NCBI GenBank assembly: GCA_002633005.1
Contig: NMRA01000632.1
Span: 1 to 64,000 of the forward strand
From: Phoronis australis
Lineage: Eukaryota > Phoronida > Phoronidae
DNA: 64,000 nt
Direction of reading: 5' to 3'
The translations under genes were made by a program, and so were the position numbers. The notes below the pieces were generated by a model. The model was not told the DNA's origin. It made no database searches and saw only the letters and a program-made list of their open reading frames with translations. Shown piece after piece: positions 27,101-32,856 of the stretch. Position 1 is the first letter of the stretch, and every line of letters starts with the position of its first letter.

Positions 27101-27288
27101 AAGGTGCACAATGAAAGCCGAGGCACTGAAGACATGAACTTACTGTGTGTTGGCACTTTCAAAAGGTCAGAGAGGTCACTGTACTGTTTATCCACTGTTA
27201 GATGATGATCAATCACCTTGGTAGCACTCTCTAGAGCGACCTCTGCAGGGGAAACCATGAACGAAGGTCCACTGAGAAATGTGGCCAT
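1..27288 (-). CDS. NUP155: NUP155, nuclear pore complex inner-ring scaffold protein (23 coding exons, C-terminus beyond window)
   Basis: NUP155 is a conserved inner-ring nucleoporin: an N-terminal beta-propeller followed by a long alpha-solenoid that anchors the pore to the nuclear membrane. Reading the minus strand, 23 exons with GT-AG sites join without a phase break (3331 nt, about 1110 codons). Family hallmarks include [41 protein letters not shown] and [12 protein letters not shown] in the propeller half, then [37 protein letters not shown] and [10 protein letters not shown] in the solenoid half. A proline/serine/glutamine-rich loop is encoded by exons 12-14. The start is the ATG at 27288, just after a 3' splice site, giving an N-terminus ([10 protein letters not shown]) similar in position to known family members. 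Human NUP155 is about 1390 residues, so about 280 C-terminal residues lie left of position 1. Exon 10 occurs twice (see separate entries); I use one copy in the frame count. Confidence 0.97.
948..1137 (-). repeat. Dispersed repeat family A, copy 1
   Basis: Read on the minus strand: TAAAATCTCACTAATTTCGG, then ACAAAAAATCATTGCCAAAA, a TTAACATTG core and GGTACAGAACTTTGAA. The same order of motifs occurs at 36388 and 42310. Confidence 0.6.
1328..1432 (-). CDS. NUP155: NUP155 coding exon 22
   Basis: 105 nt, phase 0 to 0. It encodes [20 protein letters not shown] and [15 protein letters not shown], matching the family's [20 protein letters not shown]. Acceptor TTTTCAG, donor GTAATT. Confidence 0.94.
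2201..2351 (-). CDS. NUP155: NUP155 coding exon 21
   Basis: 151 nt, phase 2 to 0. It encodes [15 protein letters not shown] then a proline run ([20 protein letters not shown]) matching the family's [20 protein letters not shown], and ends LEAEQY. Acceptor GCTTCAG, donor GTGAGT. Confidence 0.93.
2848..3182. repeat. 33-bp minisatellite, about 10 copies
   Basis: The unit is GTGTACGCAGTGTGCGACCT followed by TATAGAGGCGCTG. It lies in the NUP155 intron between exons 20 and 21. Because 33 is a multiple of 3, it stays open in two forward frames and mimics a repeat protein ([11 protein letters not shown]). Confidence 0.95.
3577..3773 (-). CDS. NUP155: NUP155 coding exon 20
   Basis: 197 nt, phase 0 to 2. 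It encodes [40 protein letters not shown] and [18 protein letters not shown] chose the acceptor at 3774 (TTGTAG) over a second AG 12 nt downstream because the extra LYKQ restores alignment to the family's EYQKIS. Confidence 0.92.
3956..4130. repeat. 29-bp minisatellite, about 6 copies
   Basis: The unit is AAGTAAAATTGTCTTCTTAT plus TTACTAAGC, with one copy expanded by a few bases near 4060. It lies in the intron between NUP155 exons 19 and 20. Confidence 0.93.
4481..5286. mobile_element. Non-autonomous TIR element, copy 1 (PIF/Harbinger-like)
   Basis: It is bounded by inverted ends GGGCTGTTCCAG...CTGGAACAGCCC with further inverted similarity inside, and flanked on both sides by TAA (4478-4480 and 5287-5289). 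No transposase frame is visible in its 806 bp. A TWA target duplication with GGG ends fits the PIF/Harbinger class. Confidence 0.75.
5513..5722 (-). CDS. NUP155: NUP155 coding exon 19
   Basis: 210 nt, phase 0 to 0. It encodes [40 protein letters not shown] and [14 protein letters not shown], with strong family identity. Acceptor CACTCAG, donor GTATGT after the Thr codon. Confidence 0.94.
6515..6690. repeat. Dispersed repeat family B with internal inverted repeat, copy 1
   Basis: TTTGCACTTGATGACCC near 6534 is inverted as GGGTCATCGAGTGCAAA near 6645, around an A/T-rich centre with AAGCTTTTAGTCGAAATCTC. A diverged copy lies at 9690-9845. Confidence 0.6.
6857..6916 (-). CDS. NUP155: NUP155 coding exon 18
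   Basis: 60 nt (20 codons), phase 0 to 0. It encodes [20 protein letters not shown], aligning with [20 protein letters not shown]. Acceptor ATTTTCAG, donor GTGAGT. Confidence 0.9.
7610..7817 (-). CDS. NUP155: NUP155 coding exon 17
   Basis: 208 nt, phase 2 to 0. It contains [20 protein letters not shown] and [18 protein letters not shown], matching the family's LWKLLCEHQFTIIV motif. Acceptor TGTGTAG, donor GTGAGT. Confidence 0.92.
8547..8659 (-). CDS. NUP155: NUP155 coding exon 16
   Basis: 113 nt, phase 0 to 2. It encodes [20 protein letters not shown] then [13 protein letters not shown], aligning with the [22 protein letters not shown] helix pair. Acceptor GTTCCAG, donor GTAGGT. Confidence 0.9.
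9234..9306 (-). CDS. NUP155: NUP155 coding exon 15
   Basis: 73 nt, phase 2 to 0. It encodes [20 protein letters not shown] then QFIK, corresponding to the NIWDASLVVERIF region. Acceptor GTTTTAG, donor GTACGT. Confidence 0.88.
9690..9845. repeat. Dispersed repeat family B, copy 2
   Basis: It shares ATGG..GTCTAATCC-like, ACATTAAAGCTA, CAGAAATCTCAA and ATCATCAAGTGCGAACGTGG with copy 1 in the same order and orientation, about 3.2 kb away. Confidence 0.55.
10013..10187 (-). CDS. NUP155: NUP155 coding exon 14
   Basis: 175 nt, phase 1 to 2. The Gln/Pro-rich end of the loop is followed by [19 protein letters not shown], matching the family's [18 protein letters not shown] minisatellite begins about 20 bp beyond its acceptor (CGAACAG). 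Confidence 0.94.
10208..10860. repeat. 35/47-bp minisatellite with a 117-bp higher-order unit
   Basis: The unit is CATTACACAACTGTACACTA plus CACACTACACTGCAT (35 bp); some units carry a 12-bp insertion (47 bp). From about 10467 the order 47+35+35 repeats three times (117 bp). It lies in the intron between NUP155 exons 13 and 14. The 245-250-codon open frames across it in all three forward frames are a by-product. Confidence 0.95.
11385..11457. repeat. Short inverted repeat (hairpin)
   Basis: Arms CCGCTGGCTAAGACATCTGA+TTGGT and ACCAATCAGATG+TTTCAGCCGG surround a ~24-bp loop. It lies in the intron between NUP155 exons 13 and 14 and could be a small hairpin element. Confidence 0.6.
11895..12005 (-). 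CDS. NUP155: NUP155 coding exon 13 (Ser/Pro-rich loop)
   Basis: 111 nt, phase 1 to 1. It encodes a low-complexity Ser/Pro/Thr stretch including [20 protein letters not shown]. The family has a similarly poorly conserved linker here (about residues 600-640). Phase and splice sites (TGTACAG, GTAAAG) support it more than sequence identity does. Confidence 0.85.
12365..12595. repeat. 34-bp minisatellite, about 6 copies
   Basis: The unit is CTTTTGCCTGTTCAAAATAT plus TCTTAAGACAGAAA. Diverged flanking units extend to about 12280 and 12640. It lies in the intron between NUP155 exons 12 and 13. Confidence 0.93.
14118..14247 (-). CDS. NUP155: NUP155 coding exon 12
   Basis: 130 nt, phase 0 to 1. It begins [17 protein letters not shown], matching the family WATRAFFRYGGE motif, then enters the low-complexity Pro/Thr/Ser loop. 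Acceptor CTCCTCAG, donor GTAAGT. Confidence 0.92.
15251..15516 (-). repeat. 38-bp tandem array made of the exon 11 end and its 5' splice site
   Basis: Seven units start exactly every 38 bp (15251, 15289, 15327, 15365, 15403, 15441, 15479). The rightmost unit is the real end of NUP155 exon 11; each other unit repeats about 22 nt of exon (AAACTGGC.AT.GATAAACAG) plus the donor GTCAGG with small changes. Confidence 0.93.
15485..15832 (-). CDS. NUP155: NUP155 coding exon 11
   Basis: 348 nt (116 codons), phase 0 to 0. It encodes [40 protein letters not shown] and [20 protein letters not shown]. The donor is CAG|GTCAGG. The last 22 nt and the donor are the parent copy of the 38-bp tandem array that follows in the intron. 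Confidence 0.95.
16023..17199. repeat. First block of a 1.2-kb tandem duplication carrying NUP155 exon 10
   Basis: The block starts at ACCAAATACTACACTCA and ends at GCTTTTGTTATTGG. The same sequence restarts right after a single N at 17200 and runs to 18409 with a few percent substitutions and small indels. That is the signature of two alleles joined in one scaffold. Confidence 0.9.
16366..16466 (-). CDS. NUP155: NUP155 coding exon 10, second copy
   Basis: This is a 101-nt duplicate of the exon at 17564-17664 with the same splice sites and the same encoded peptide. The exon enters in phase 1 and leaves in phase 0, so including both copies in one mRNA would shift the frame. Only one copy can be used per transcript, or one is an assembly artefact. 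Confidence 0.8.
17201..18409. repeat. Second block of the 1.2-kb duplication
   Basis: It is collinear with 16023-17199, including exon 10 and the flanking intron. It differs by scattered SNPs, a short insertion near 17232-17252 and a few extra bases near 17817 and 18080. The sequence right of 18409 is single copy. Confidence 0.9.
17564..17664 (-). CDS. NUP155: NUP155 coding exon 10, copy nearer exon 9
   Basis: 101 nt, phase 1 to 0, with intact acceptor (TCCAG) and donor (GTAAGT). It encodes [20 protein letters not shown] then [14 protein letters not shown]. It differs from the second copy by one synonymous base (AGT versus AGC, both Ser). It lies in a 1.2-kb block that repeats the neighbouring block after a single N at 17200. 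Confidence 0.85.
18465..18617 (-). CDS. NUP155: NUP155 coding exon 9
   Basis: 153 nt, phase 1 to 1. It encodes [20 protein letters not shown] and [20 protein letters not shown], then [10 protein letters not shown]. Acceptor TTCACAG, donor GTAAGC. Confidence 0.95.
19689..21043. mobile_element. Non-autonomous TIR element, copy 2, inverted and carrying extra internal sequence
   Basis: Same family as 4481-5286 in the opposite orientation: ends GGGTTGTTCCAG...CTGGAACAACCC, again flanked by TAA. It matches copy 1 except for about 510 bp inserted near 19923-20433. Confidence 0.72.
19907..20433. repeat. Degenerate ~130-140-bp tandem repeat inside the TIR element
   Basis: The motif TTGTCAAAAACTAA recurs at about 19907, 20037 and 20178. 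It alternates with AAATTTC...ATGATC and TTTTGAGATAA motifs and ends near GACAGACGGACGG. Copy 1 has only one such motif, so the array was gained in copy 2. Confidence 0.6.
21558..21655 (-). CDS. NUP155: NUP155 coding exon 8
   Basis: 98 nt, phase 2 to 1. It encodes [20 protein letters not shown] and [13 protein letters not shown], the family's IDRSxFKPIVQIA...LLAVTHAG block. Acceptor TTGTGCAG, donor GTGAGG. Confidence 0.95.
21741..21830. repeat. 44-bp direct repeat, two copies
   Basis: ATCAACCATGATACTGAGCT followed by AGATGATATACACCAGGA occurs twice in succession, just upstream (on the gene strand) of NUP155 exon 8. Confidence 0.8.
22420..22585 (-). CDS. NUP155: NUP155 coding exon 7
   Basis: 166 nt, phase 1 to 2. 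It encodes [20 protein letters not shown] and [20 protein letters not shown]. The acceptor GTTTACAG and donor GTGAGT are good matches. Confidence 0.95.
23543..23648 (-). CDS. NUP155: NUP155 coding exon 6
   Basis: 106 nt, phase 0 to 1. It encodes [20 protein letters not shown] then [15 protein letters not shown], aligning with the [18 protein letters not shown] block of vertebrate NUP155. Confidence 0.95.
24124..24278 (-). CDS. NUP155: NUP155 coding exon 5
   Basis: 155 nt, phase 1 to 0. It encodes [20 protein letters not shown] and [20 protein letters not shown]. The acceptor TTTTGCAG and the donor GTACAT after the CAG codon join in frame to exon 6. Confidence 0.95.
25302..25391 (-). CDS. NUP155: NUP155 coding exon 4
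   Basis: 90 nt, phase 1 to 1. It encodes [20 protein letters not shown] and continues LGVSFAVPK, the LATPVDIV propeller strand of the family. The GCAG acceptor and GTAAGT donor fit. Confidence 0.93.
25551..25612. repeat. Simple-sequence tract (GCAC / CCCA)n
   Basis: A run of CACACATACGCACATGCATG followed by GCACGCACGCACG and CCAACCCACCCACCC units, intronic in NUP155. Confidence 0.85.
25972..26042 (-). CDS. NUP155: NUP155 coding exon 3
   Basis: 71 nt, phase 2 to 1. It encodes [20 protein letters not shown], nearly identical to the family pattern, with a TTTCAG acceptor and GTAACA donor. Confidence 0.95.
26654..26888 (-). CDS. NUP155: NUP155 coding exon 2
   Basis: 235 nt, phase 1 to 2, acceptor ATTCAG and donor GTGAGT. 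It encodes the most conserved N-terminal block, including [19 protein letters not shown] and [18 protein letters not shown]. Confidence 0.95.
27144..27288 (-). CDS. NUP155: NUP155 coding exon 1 (start codon)
   Basis: It encodes [10 protein letters not shown] through [11 protein letters not shown] (145 nt) and ends in phase 1 at a GTAAGT donor. The exon itself begins at about 27304 after a TTTCAG acceptor, so 16 nt of leader precede the ATG and the rest of the leader is on upstream exons. Confidence 0.92.
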
Positions 27289-27428
27289 GGCTAATGATAT
27301 CAACCTGAAACACAAAACAAGACTCAGAGAAAAGCATACATATCAGTGCTTGAAACATTGTGACGCTATCTCTGCCATTCAGGAAAATAGAACTGTTCAA
27401 ATACCTCAGGAATTGCAATTTCTTTGGA

Positions 27429-27830
27429 NNNNNNNNNNNNNNNNNNNNNNNNNNNNNNNNNNNNNNNNNNNNNNNNNNNNNNNNNNNNNNNNNNNNNNNN
27501 NNNNNNNNNNNNNNNNNNNNNNNNNNNNNNNNNNNNNNNNNNNNNNNNNNNNNNNNNNNNNNNNNNNNNNNNNNNNNNNNNNNNNNNNNNNNNNNNNNNN
27601 NNNNNNNNNNNNNNNNNNNNNNNNNNNNNNNNNNNNNNNNNNNNNNNNNNNNNNNNNNNNNNNNNNNNNNNNNNNNNNNNNNNNNNNNNNNNNNNNNNNN
27701 NNNNNNNNNNNNNNNNNNNNNNNNNNNNNNNNNNNNNNNNNNNNNNNNNNNNNNNNNNNNNNNNNNNNNNNNNNNNNNNNNNNNNNNNNNNNNNNNNNNN
27801 NNNNNNNNNNNNNNNNNNNNNNNNNNNNNN
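27429..27830. other. Assembly gap (402 N)
   Basis: An unsequenced run lies in the 5' UTR intron of NUP155. Open frames crossing it are meaningless. Confidence 0.99.
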
Positions 27831-28267
27831 GAGGGGAATATTTTGCTCGGAATGAAAAAGAGTAGATTGCAAGTCAATATCACCGAGTTATCATTGGTCT
27901 GCAAAAACCGTGCCAGGCTTTGTATTCACAGACCACTCAATGAAATGGTTCAATTGATTTCATATGACATCATACTTAAATTTATCAATTGGCAGATAGA
28001 TCATGTTTTGAGCGTAGCTGACACTGAACAGACACGTGCATAAAACTAGAAACTTGTCTATTACCCGTTGCAAATGAACTTCGGAAAACGAATCACATCC
28101 TAACCCTAACTTAAAAACCTTTTGAACATTAAAATGTCAAATATAAGCTCAAATACGATTAAATAAATGTCATATCAACAGCATTTATTTTTATCAAATA
28201 CATTAAATACAATCAGTTTCAAGTAACGCCAGCAGAGGCGATGGTCATTGCCTACTATTTAACTCAC

Positions 28268-28346
28268 TCGTGACAGTCCGCGACTGGCCCGAGTCCTTCC
28301 ACATTCGTTCAATCAACATTTGAGAGCTGCTGTCTAAGTCAGTTAT
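28268..28346 (-). other. NUP155: Probable NUP155 5' UTR exon
   Basis: A 79-nt minus-strand stretch bounded by a good acceptor (CTCTGTCAG) and donor (GA|GTGAGT), between the promoter-like region and coding exon 1. One frame holds MLIERMWKDSGQSRTVT, but joining it to coding exon 1 meets TGA at once, so I read it as leader with an upstream ORF rather than protein. It could instead be a coding exon of an unseen gene. Confidence 0.45.
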
Positions 28347-28451
28347 CTGACAGAGAAAAGAAAATTAGACTAAATAAGGGAGGGACATCGTTATGATTGT
28401 TCCTACGTTAGAAGAAAATCGATTATCACCAAATCCTCGTTTATACTCACT

Positions 28452-28560
28452 CAACCGAAACTCCTCACAAAAACTGAAAAACTCGCGCCGTGTGCGCCGC
28501 CATTTTAAAGTTTTGCTAAAACCATAAATAGAAATATACCCTGCTTTGTAGCTATTTTTG
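28452..28560 (-). promoter_or_regulatory. Probable NUP155 promoter and first leader exon
   Basis: This CpG-containing patch in AT-rich surroundings holds AAAATGGCGGC (ATG at 28503 on the minus strand), a YY1/TISU-like motif typical of short-leader housekeeping transcripts. A donor (TTGA|GTGAGT) at 28451 ends a plausible first leader exon. The ATG in the motif opens only a 12-codon ORF (MAAHTARVFQFL, stop), so it would be a uORF. The transcription start itself cannot be seen. Confidence 0.4.
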
Positions 28561-29264
28561 AGGTAAAAATATTAATAAGAACATGTTACTCTGTCACATT
28601 CTGAAAACTTTCATAAATTTATTAATTTTCAATTTTATTCTTTAGAAAGTGGTGATTTAAAACTATTTTTTGATAAAGTTTACATTTTCAGATTTGTATA
28701 AATTTGCTGGGTGCTACAACTTTAAAGTAGGTCAAGTAACAAGTAGCCTAAGGATAAAAGCATACAGCAGGTCTAAGTGTTACAGTGCACGCTGATCAAG
28801 GTCTTCCAATAGTAGAACTGTTGGTATCGTGAGTACTTTTGGCAATGCTTCTGGTAATTACAAAATTCAAATTTCGGTGCCGCCTGATTATGTCGTCTGC
28901 TTGCACATTAGCAGCATAATTATCAGACAGTTTGTGATTTCTGGTTCACATACTCAGACATACTGACACTAACTCAGTAACTGAGAAAACTACAAAAGCA
29001 TGTGCACAAATTCTAAGGAGTAGGCCTACTTGTGAATGCAAAAGATACTTATCTAACTTTTTTGTTTTTAGAAAATTATTAATTTTGTTCGGATTAAAAA
29101 ATGCGCCTCTGCAACGATTTCACGGGTTTAACCTGTGTATGTTTATAATTTAACATTCTCAAGTGAGCAGTGAGTAAGACTGTTAAGTGGCCCTTAAAAG
29201 GGCTGTTGCCGCTGTTGGTTGTACTGTGCATGAGCCTCAGGTATAGCGTGAAATGGTTCTTAAA

Positions 29265-32200
29265 AGAACTGTTGAATAATTCAACATAAATCACACAGTA
29301 TACCGTGTTCTATCAAGTAGGACTTACTGAAGGTGCTCTTCATTTAAGTTTTCATCTGGGAATTAAGGTTGGATGAAAACACAGAAGATGACAATATCGA
29401 TGACAGTTGTTACACCTTAAAGACATAGTCTCACACCAAAACAACTGCTTTTCAACACAAAAAATAACACTGTGTGAATCTGTTGCACAGGGCAGTTCTT
29501 GTCCACACAGCTTGGTTAAGGAGAAAAGCCCAGCAGTAATGACCTTATCCAACTTCAGCCGAGTCAATTCTGAGAACAGACATATGTGGTTACATAACCG
29601 TCTGTGATGTCAGACCAGGGAGACAGCTGAGTATTGCAATGGCTATAGGCAGTTAACCCTCCAAAATTTTGCTTGCTTCATATGATAATTCATGTCAATT
29701 CCATTTGTTGGCATAACTAGATTGTTTTTTTGCCAATCAGATGTAAAGACCAGTGTATCACAGATAATAAAGCCTAATACAAAATATTACAGTTTTCATT
29801 TTTTCATTTTAAGCAGTGAGTAGGAAGGATGTCACCTTTTAATTTAACTACATATATAATTGAAATTTGAGTGGATATGGCAATCTCAATGACAGAATTA
29901 CAAGAACACTTGAAATGGAAGTCTTCTGAACTTGGTTTCATAAATTAATGTGTTCATCTATTGAATTAATAATAAACCCAAGGCATCAAGAAATATTACC
30001 TGAAGATAACAGTGAACATATTATTTCAGGCGTTCATTATGGCAAGCTAATTCTACCGTGCTTTGGTCACTGAGTCAAAGAAATCAATGAACAAATCAGA
30101 GGACGGTTAATGATTTAATCCACAGTTCAAGTTAAAATCAAGTGCTTTCAGTCGGAATTTTATATTTGGTTTCTATAGTGAAAGACATTCAAGGTAGTTG
30201 AAGATTATATCTACACTACATAAGTCAAAACTGATTCATCTCAGTGTACAGTAAAGTTGATATGTAAGTCAAAATGATCTAATCTTTTACCAAAATAAAT
30301 AACTTAGAATGTACAGTACTTTAGAACATTTTATGGATTACAGACGTTATCCAACATCACGACAAATTTACATGATATGAAAGTGGAAATACCTAACTAT
30401 TACCATGGCGACCAGGTATTTCCTTACATTAGAATTCGACAAGCATGATTTGAAAAAATAAGAAGTTGCACGGAAAAAGGATTGGAGATTGGAAGCTTCA
30501 CAATCCAACATGGCCGATTACTCTAATTAAGAGCCTTTACATTTTGGGCCTTGATAACTTGAATTAAGAAAGCAAAAAGTTACAAAGGATGTACGTGTCA
30601 GTATGAAAAGAATGATTCGTATGTAAAATTTAGAAAAATATGAATTATGTTGTGACACATAATCAAACCTTGAAGCGTGATTGACTTTCAAAGTAAAAAC
30701 AATTTCAAAACTTTTTCAGCTATTTTTTAAGCTGAGTGTATGGTTAGCTGAATGGGATATTCACACTGCAATAATTAGAATATTCCTCATATTTTTTGCA
30801 CAAAAACCTAAACATTGTGCAAATTTGCTTTTTTGTAGCAGCTTTCATCAAAATGTATCAAAGTTAAAACTTCACCAAGTACAAAATAGCCGATTGAACA
30901 TGCACTTCAGTTCAGCATAAATCACCATGTTTTCGATGCTGCCGGAAATGAGACTAAGTCCAACGGGAATTGTGAGCACTTTTATCACTCAATAAGTAAC
31001 ATTTACTTGGCTGAAATCCAATCGAAAACTATTGAATCGCTCAGAATAGTAGCTATAGATCTTTCTCACTAAATTTCATTGTGAATTATTGGTGAAGATA
31101 ATTTTTACACGGTTTTAAACTCGTAACTTATGCCGCTGTTGTCCAATATGGCCGACCTGATCCAAACAAATGACCCAAATTTTGCCACCAAAATTTCAAT
31201 AAATGTGCACTGCTTAACCCGATTTTGATAATTTTTATTGAGTGGGATGCATTATCTTTCCGATTATATTGAAGTATTTTTGCAAATCGAAAAAAAAATT
31301 GGTTGGACAACCCTACTCTTACCGTTCATTCAGTCTAGCTACATGTAGCGATCGACTAGACTATAAAATTCAATGGAATGCAATGACAGGTAACGAGCAT
31401 CAAGCTATTCAGCACATCCACCTACAAACACTTACCGGTATGTTGCAAAAACTGTAATTCAAAAGAAAAACAATACACTGGCTACTTCTAGCACTAATCC
31501 TTTCTGACTGTGTCCGTCGATGCTATCCGCTATTTTGAATGTTAGGTTGTCAGTACTAGCTCAAGGTTCACTAGCTTTTGGAAAGCGACGGCATGTACCA
31601 TTTCGAATACTTTCTAAAAGTTCACTCATCCTGGTTTACAACTTAACCCGGATCACAGGCTGTCGCTCTAGAAGCGGTCCATACAAAATATGTTCGCTAC
31701 ATACTACCAAAAACGGCGACGCTCCACTCGTGGACTTCACAAAATCTTTTCACTTGCGATGCAGTCTTGGATCAGTGGGAAACTTGTGCAAAGGTACGCC
31801 CGCCCTTGGTGTATTGCCACAGTTTCCAACTACATAACGGCCAGGCATTCTTCTTAAAATATTTACTCCAGTTTAAATCTAAAAATCCGTCTGCATTTGA
31901 AAAAAGTGCTCCTCTTGGCACAGAGCAATGGACACTGTGGACTCAGTCAGGCTGACTCTGCAATGATTGGATCACCTCCCTTCTAACTACTGTAAAATGT
32001 TTATGGCAACACACCAGACCAAGAGAATTAATGGGCAAAAGTTGCATAATAAACCGATTCTAATAAACAGAAAGATTACATTTGTGCCAGATAGTCCCAG
32101 TACAAACCTATGGAAAGACTCGGCAGTAATGGGGTCAGGTTCCTGGTGTGATGTGTTTCCGAAGATAGCCGAAGTTGAAAATTTTCTGTTCTCAAAATTT

Positions 32201-32855
32201 TGTGGGGAAGTGACTCTACAAAAGGGTGAATATCAAGACTTCGTGATAGAAAGTCCTACATTTATGTCGTATCCACTCACTATGGGTGGGTATCGTAATT
32301 TTCCAGTTGTACCCCTTACCAAAATATTAGTTGAGTACCCACGGGCTGAGACGACCTTCAATTCATGATATTGTGGGCAGTTGGAGCAAGGATTTTGTGG
32401 TTACAGTGGAACTGTCCTGCTGTATTTCTAACAAAGTGCCCCTTTAACTGTTTTCAGAAAATGAAACGAGTCTGTGTGGTGGGAGCGGGTATTTCTGGAT
32501 TGTCGACAGCGGTGAGGATCCAGGAAAAACTAGGGGCTAATGTTGAGGTGACTATTCTGTCGGAGCAGTTCTCTCCTCACACGACCGGGGATGGAGCTGC
32601 GGGTATCATTGAGCTTCATGCTGTAAAGGACACAAGAAGTGAATTGATAAAGTAAGTCTTACCATAACAACTCTTACCATAGCAACCCTTACCATGTCAA
32701 CCCTTGGTAAATTTCTGATAGTTTACCACACACTTTAATTGGTATTGCCCTTTGTCTTGGAGTTAAGAAAACCCATTGTTACACTGGACTCATTTATGAA
32801 GTGTGGGGCTGATTCTAGGAACTATCTTGGAAAATACCACATCCATGGACACTCC
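29265..32855. repeat. First block of a 3.1-3.6-kb tandem duplication carrying the oxidase first coding exon
   Basis: It starts AGAACTGTTGAATAAT and ends ATCCATGGACACTCC, followed by a single N at 32856 and a restart of the same sequence. It carries about 420 bp (roughly 30538-30955) and about 60 bp (near 29735-29795) that are absent from the second block, consistent with allelic indels. Confidence 0.9.
32461..32651 (+). CDS. Duplicate of oxidase coding exon 1
   Basis: A 191-nt copy with the same acceptor, ATG and donor. It differs from the downstream copy only at synonymous sites seen (ATT/ATA for Ile, ACT/ACC for Thr). No exon 2 follows before the N at 32856. It is probably the other allele of exon 1, or an alternative first coding exon if the duplication is real. 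Confidence 0.8.
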
Positions 32856-32856
32856 N

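Noticed and set aside
27209-28043. Long open frames across 27.2-28.0 kb
   Set aside because: They run through 402 undetermined bases; only the NUP155 exon 1 part is real.
28268-28346. Coding exon resembling a G-protein alpha helix segment (ERMWKDSG)
   Set aside because: The resemblance is only a few residues, and splicing to NUP155 exon 1 gives an immediate stop. A leader exon is the simpler reading.
31520-31837. 105-codon frame conserved with 34593-34949
   Set aside because: The conservation comes from the block duplication (probably two alleles), so it is not evidence of coding. No family is recognisable.
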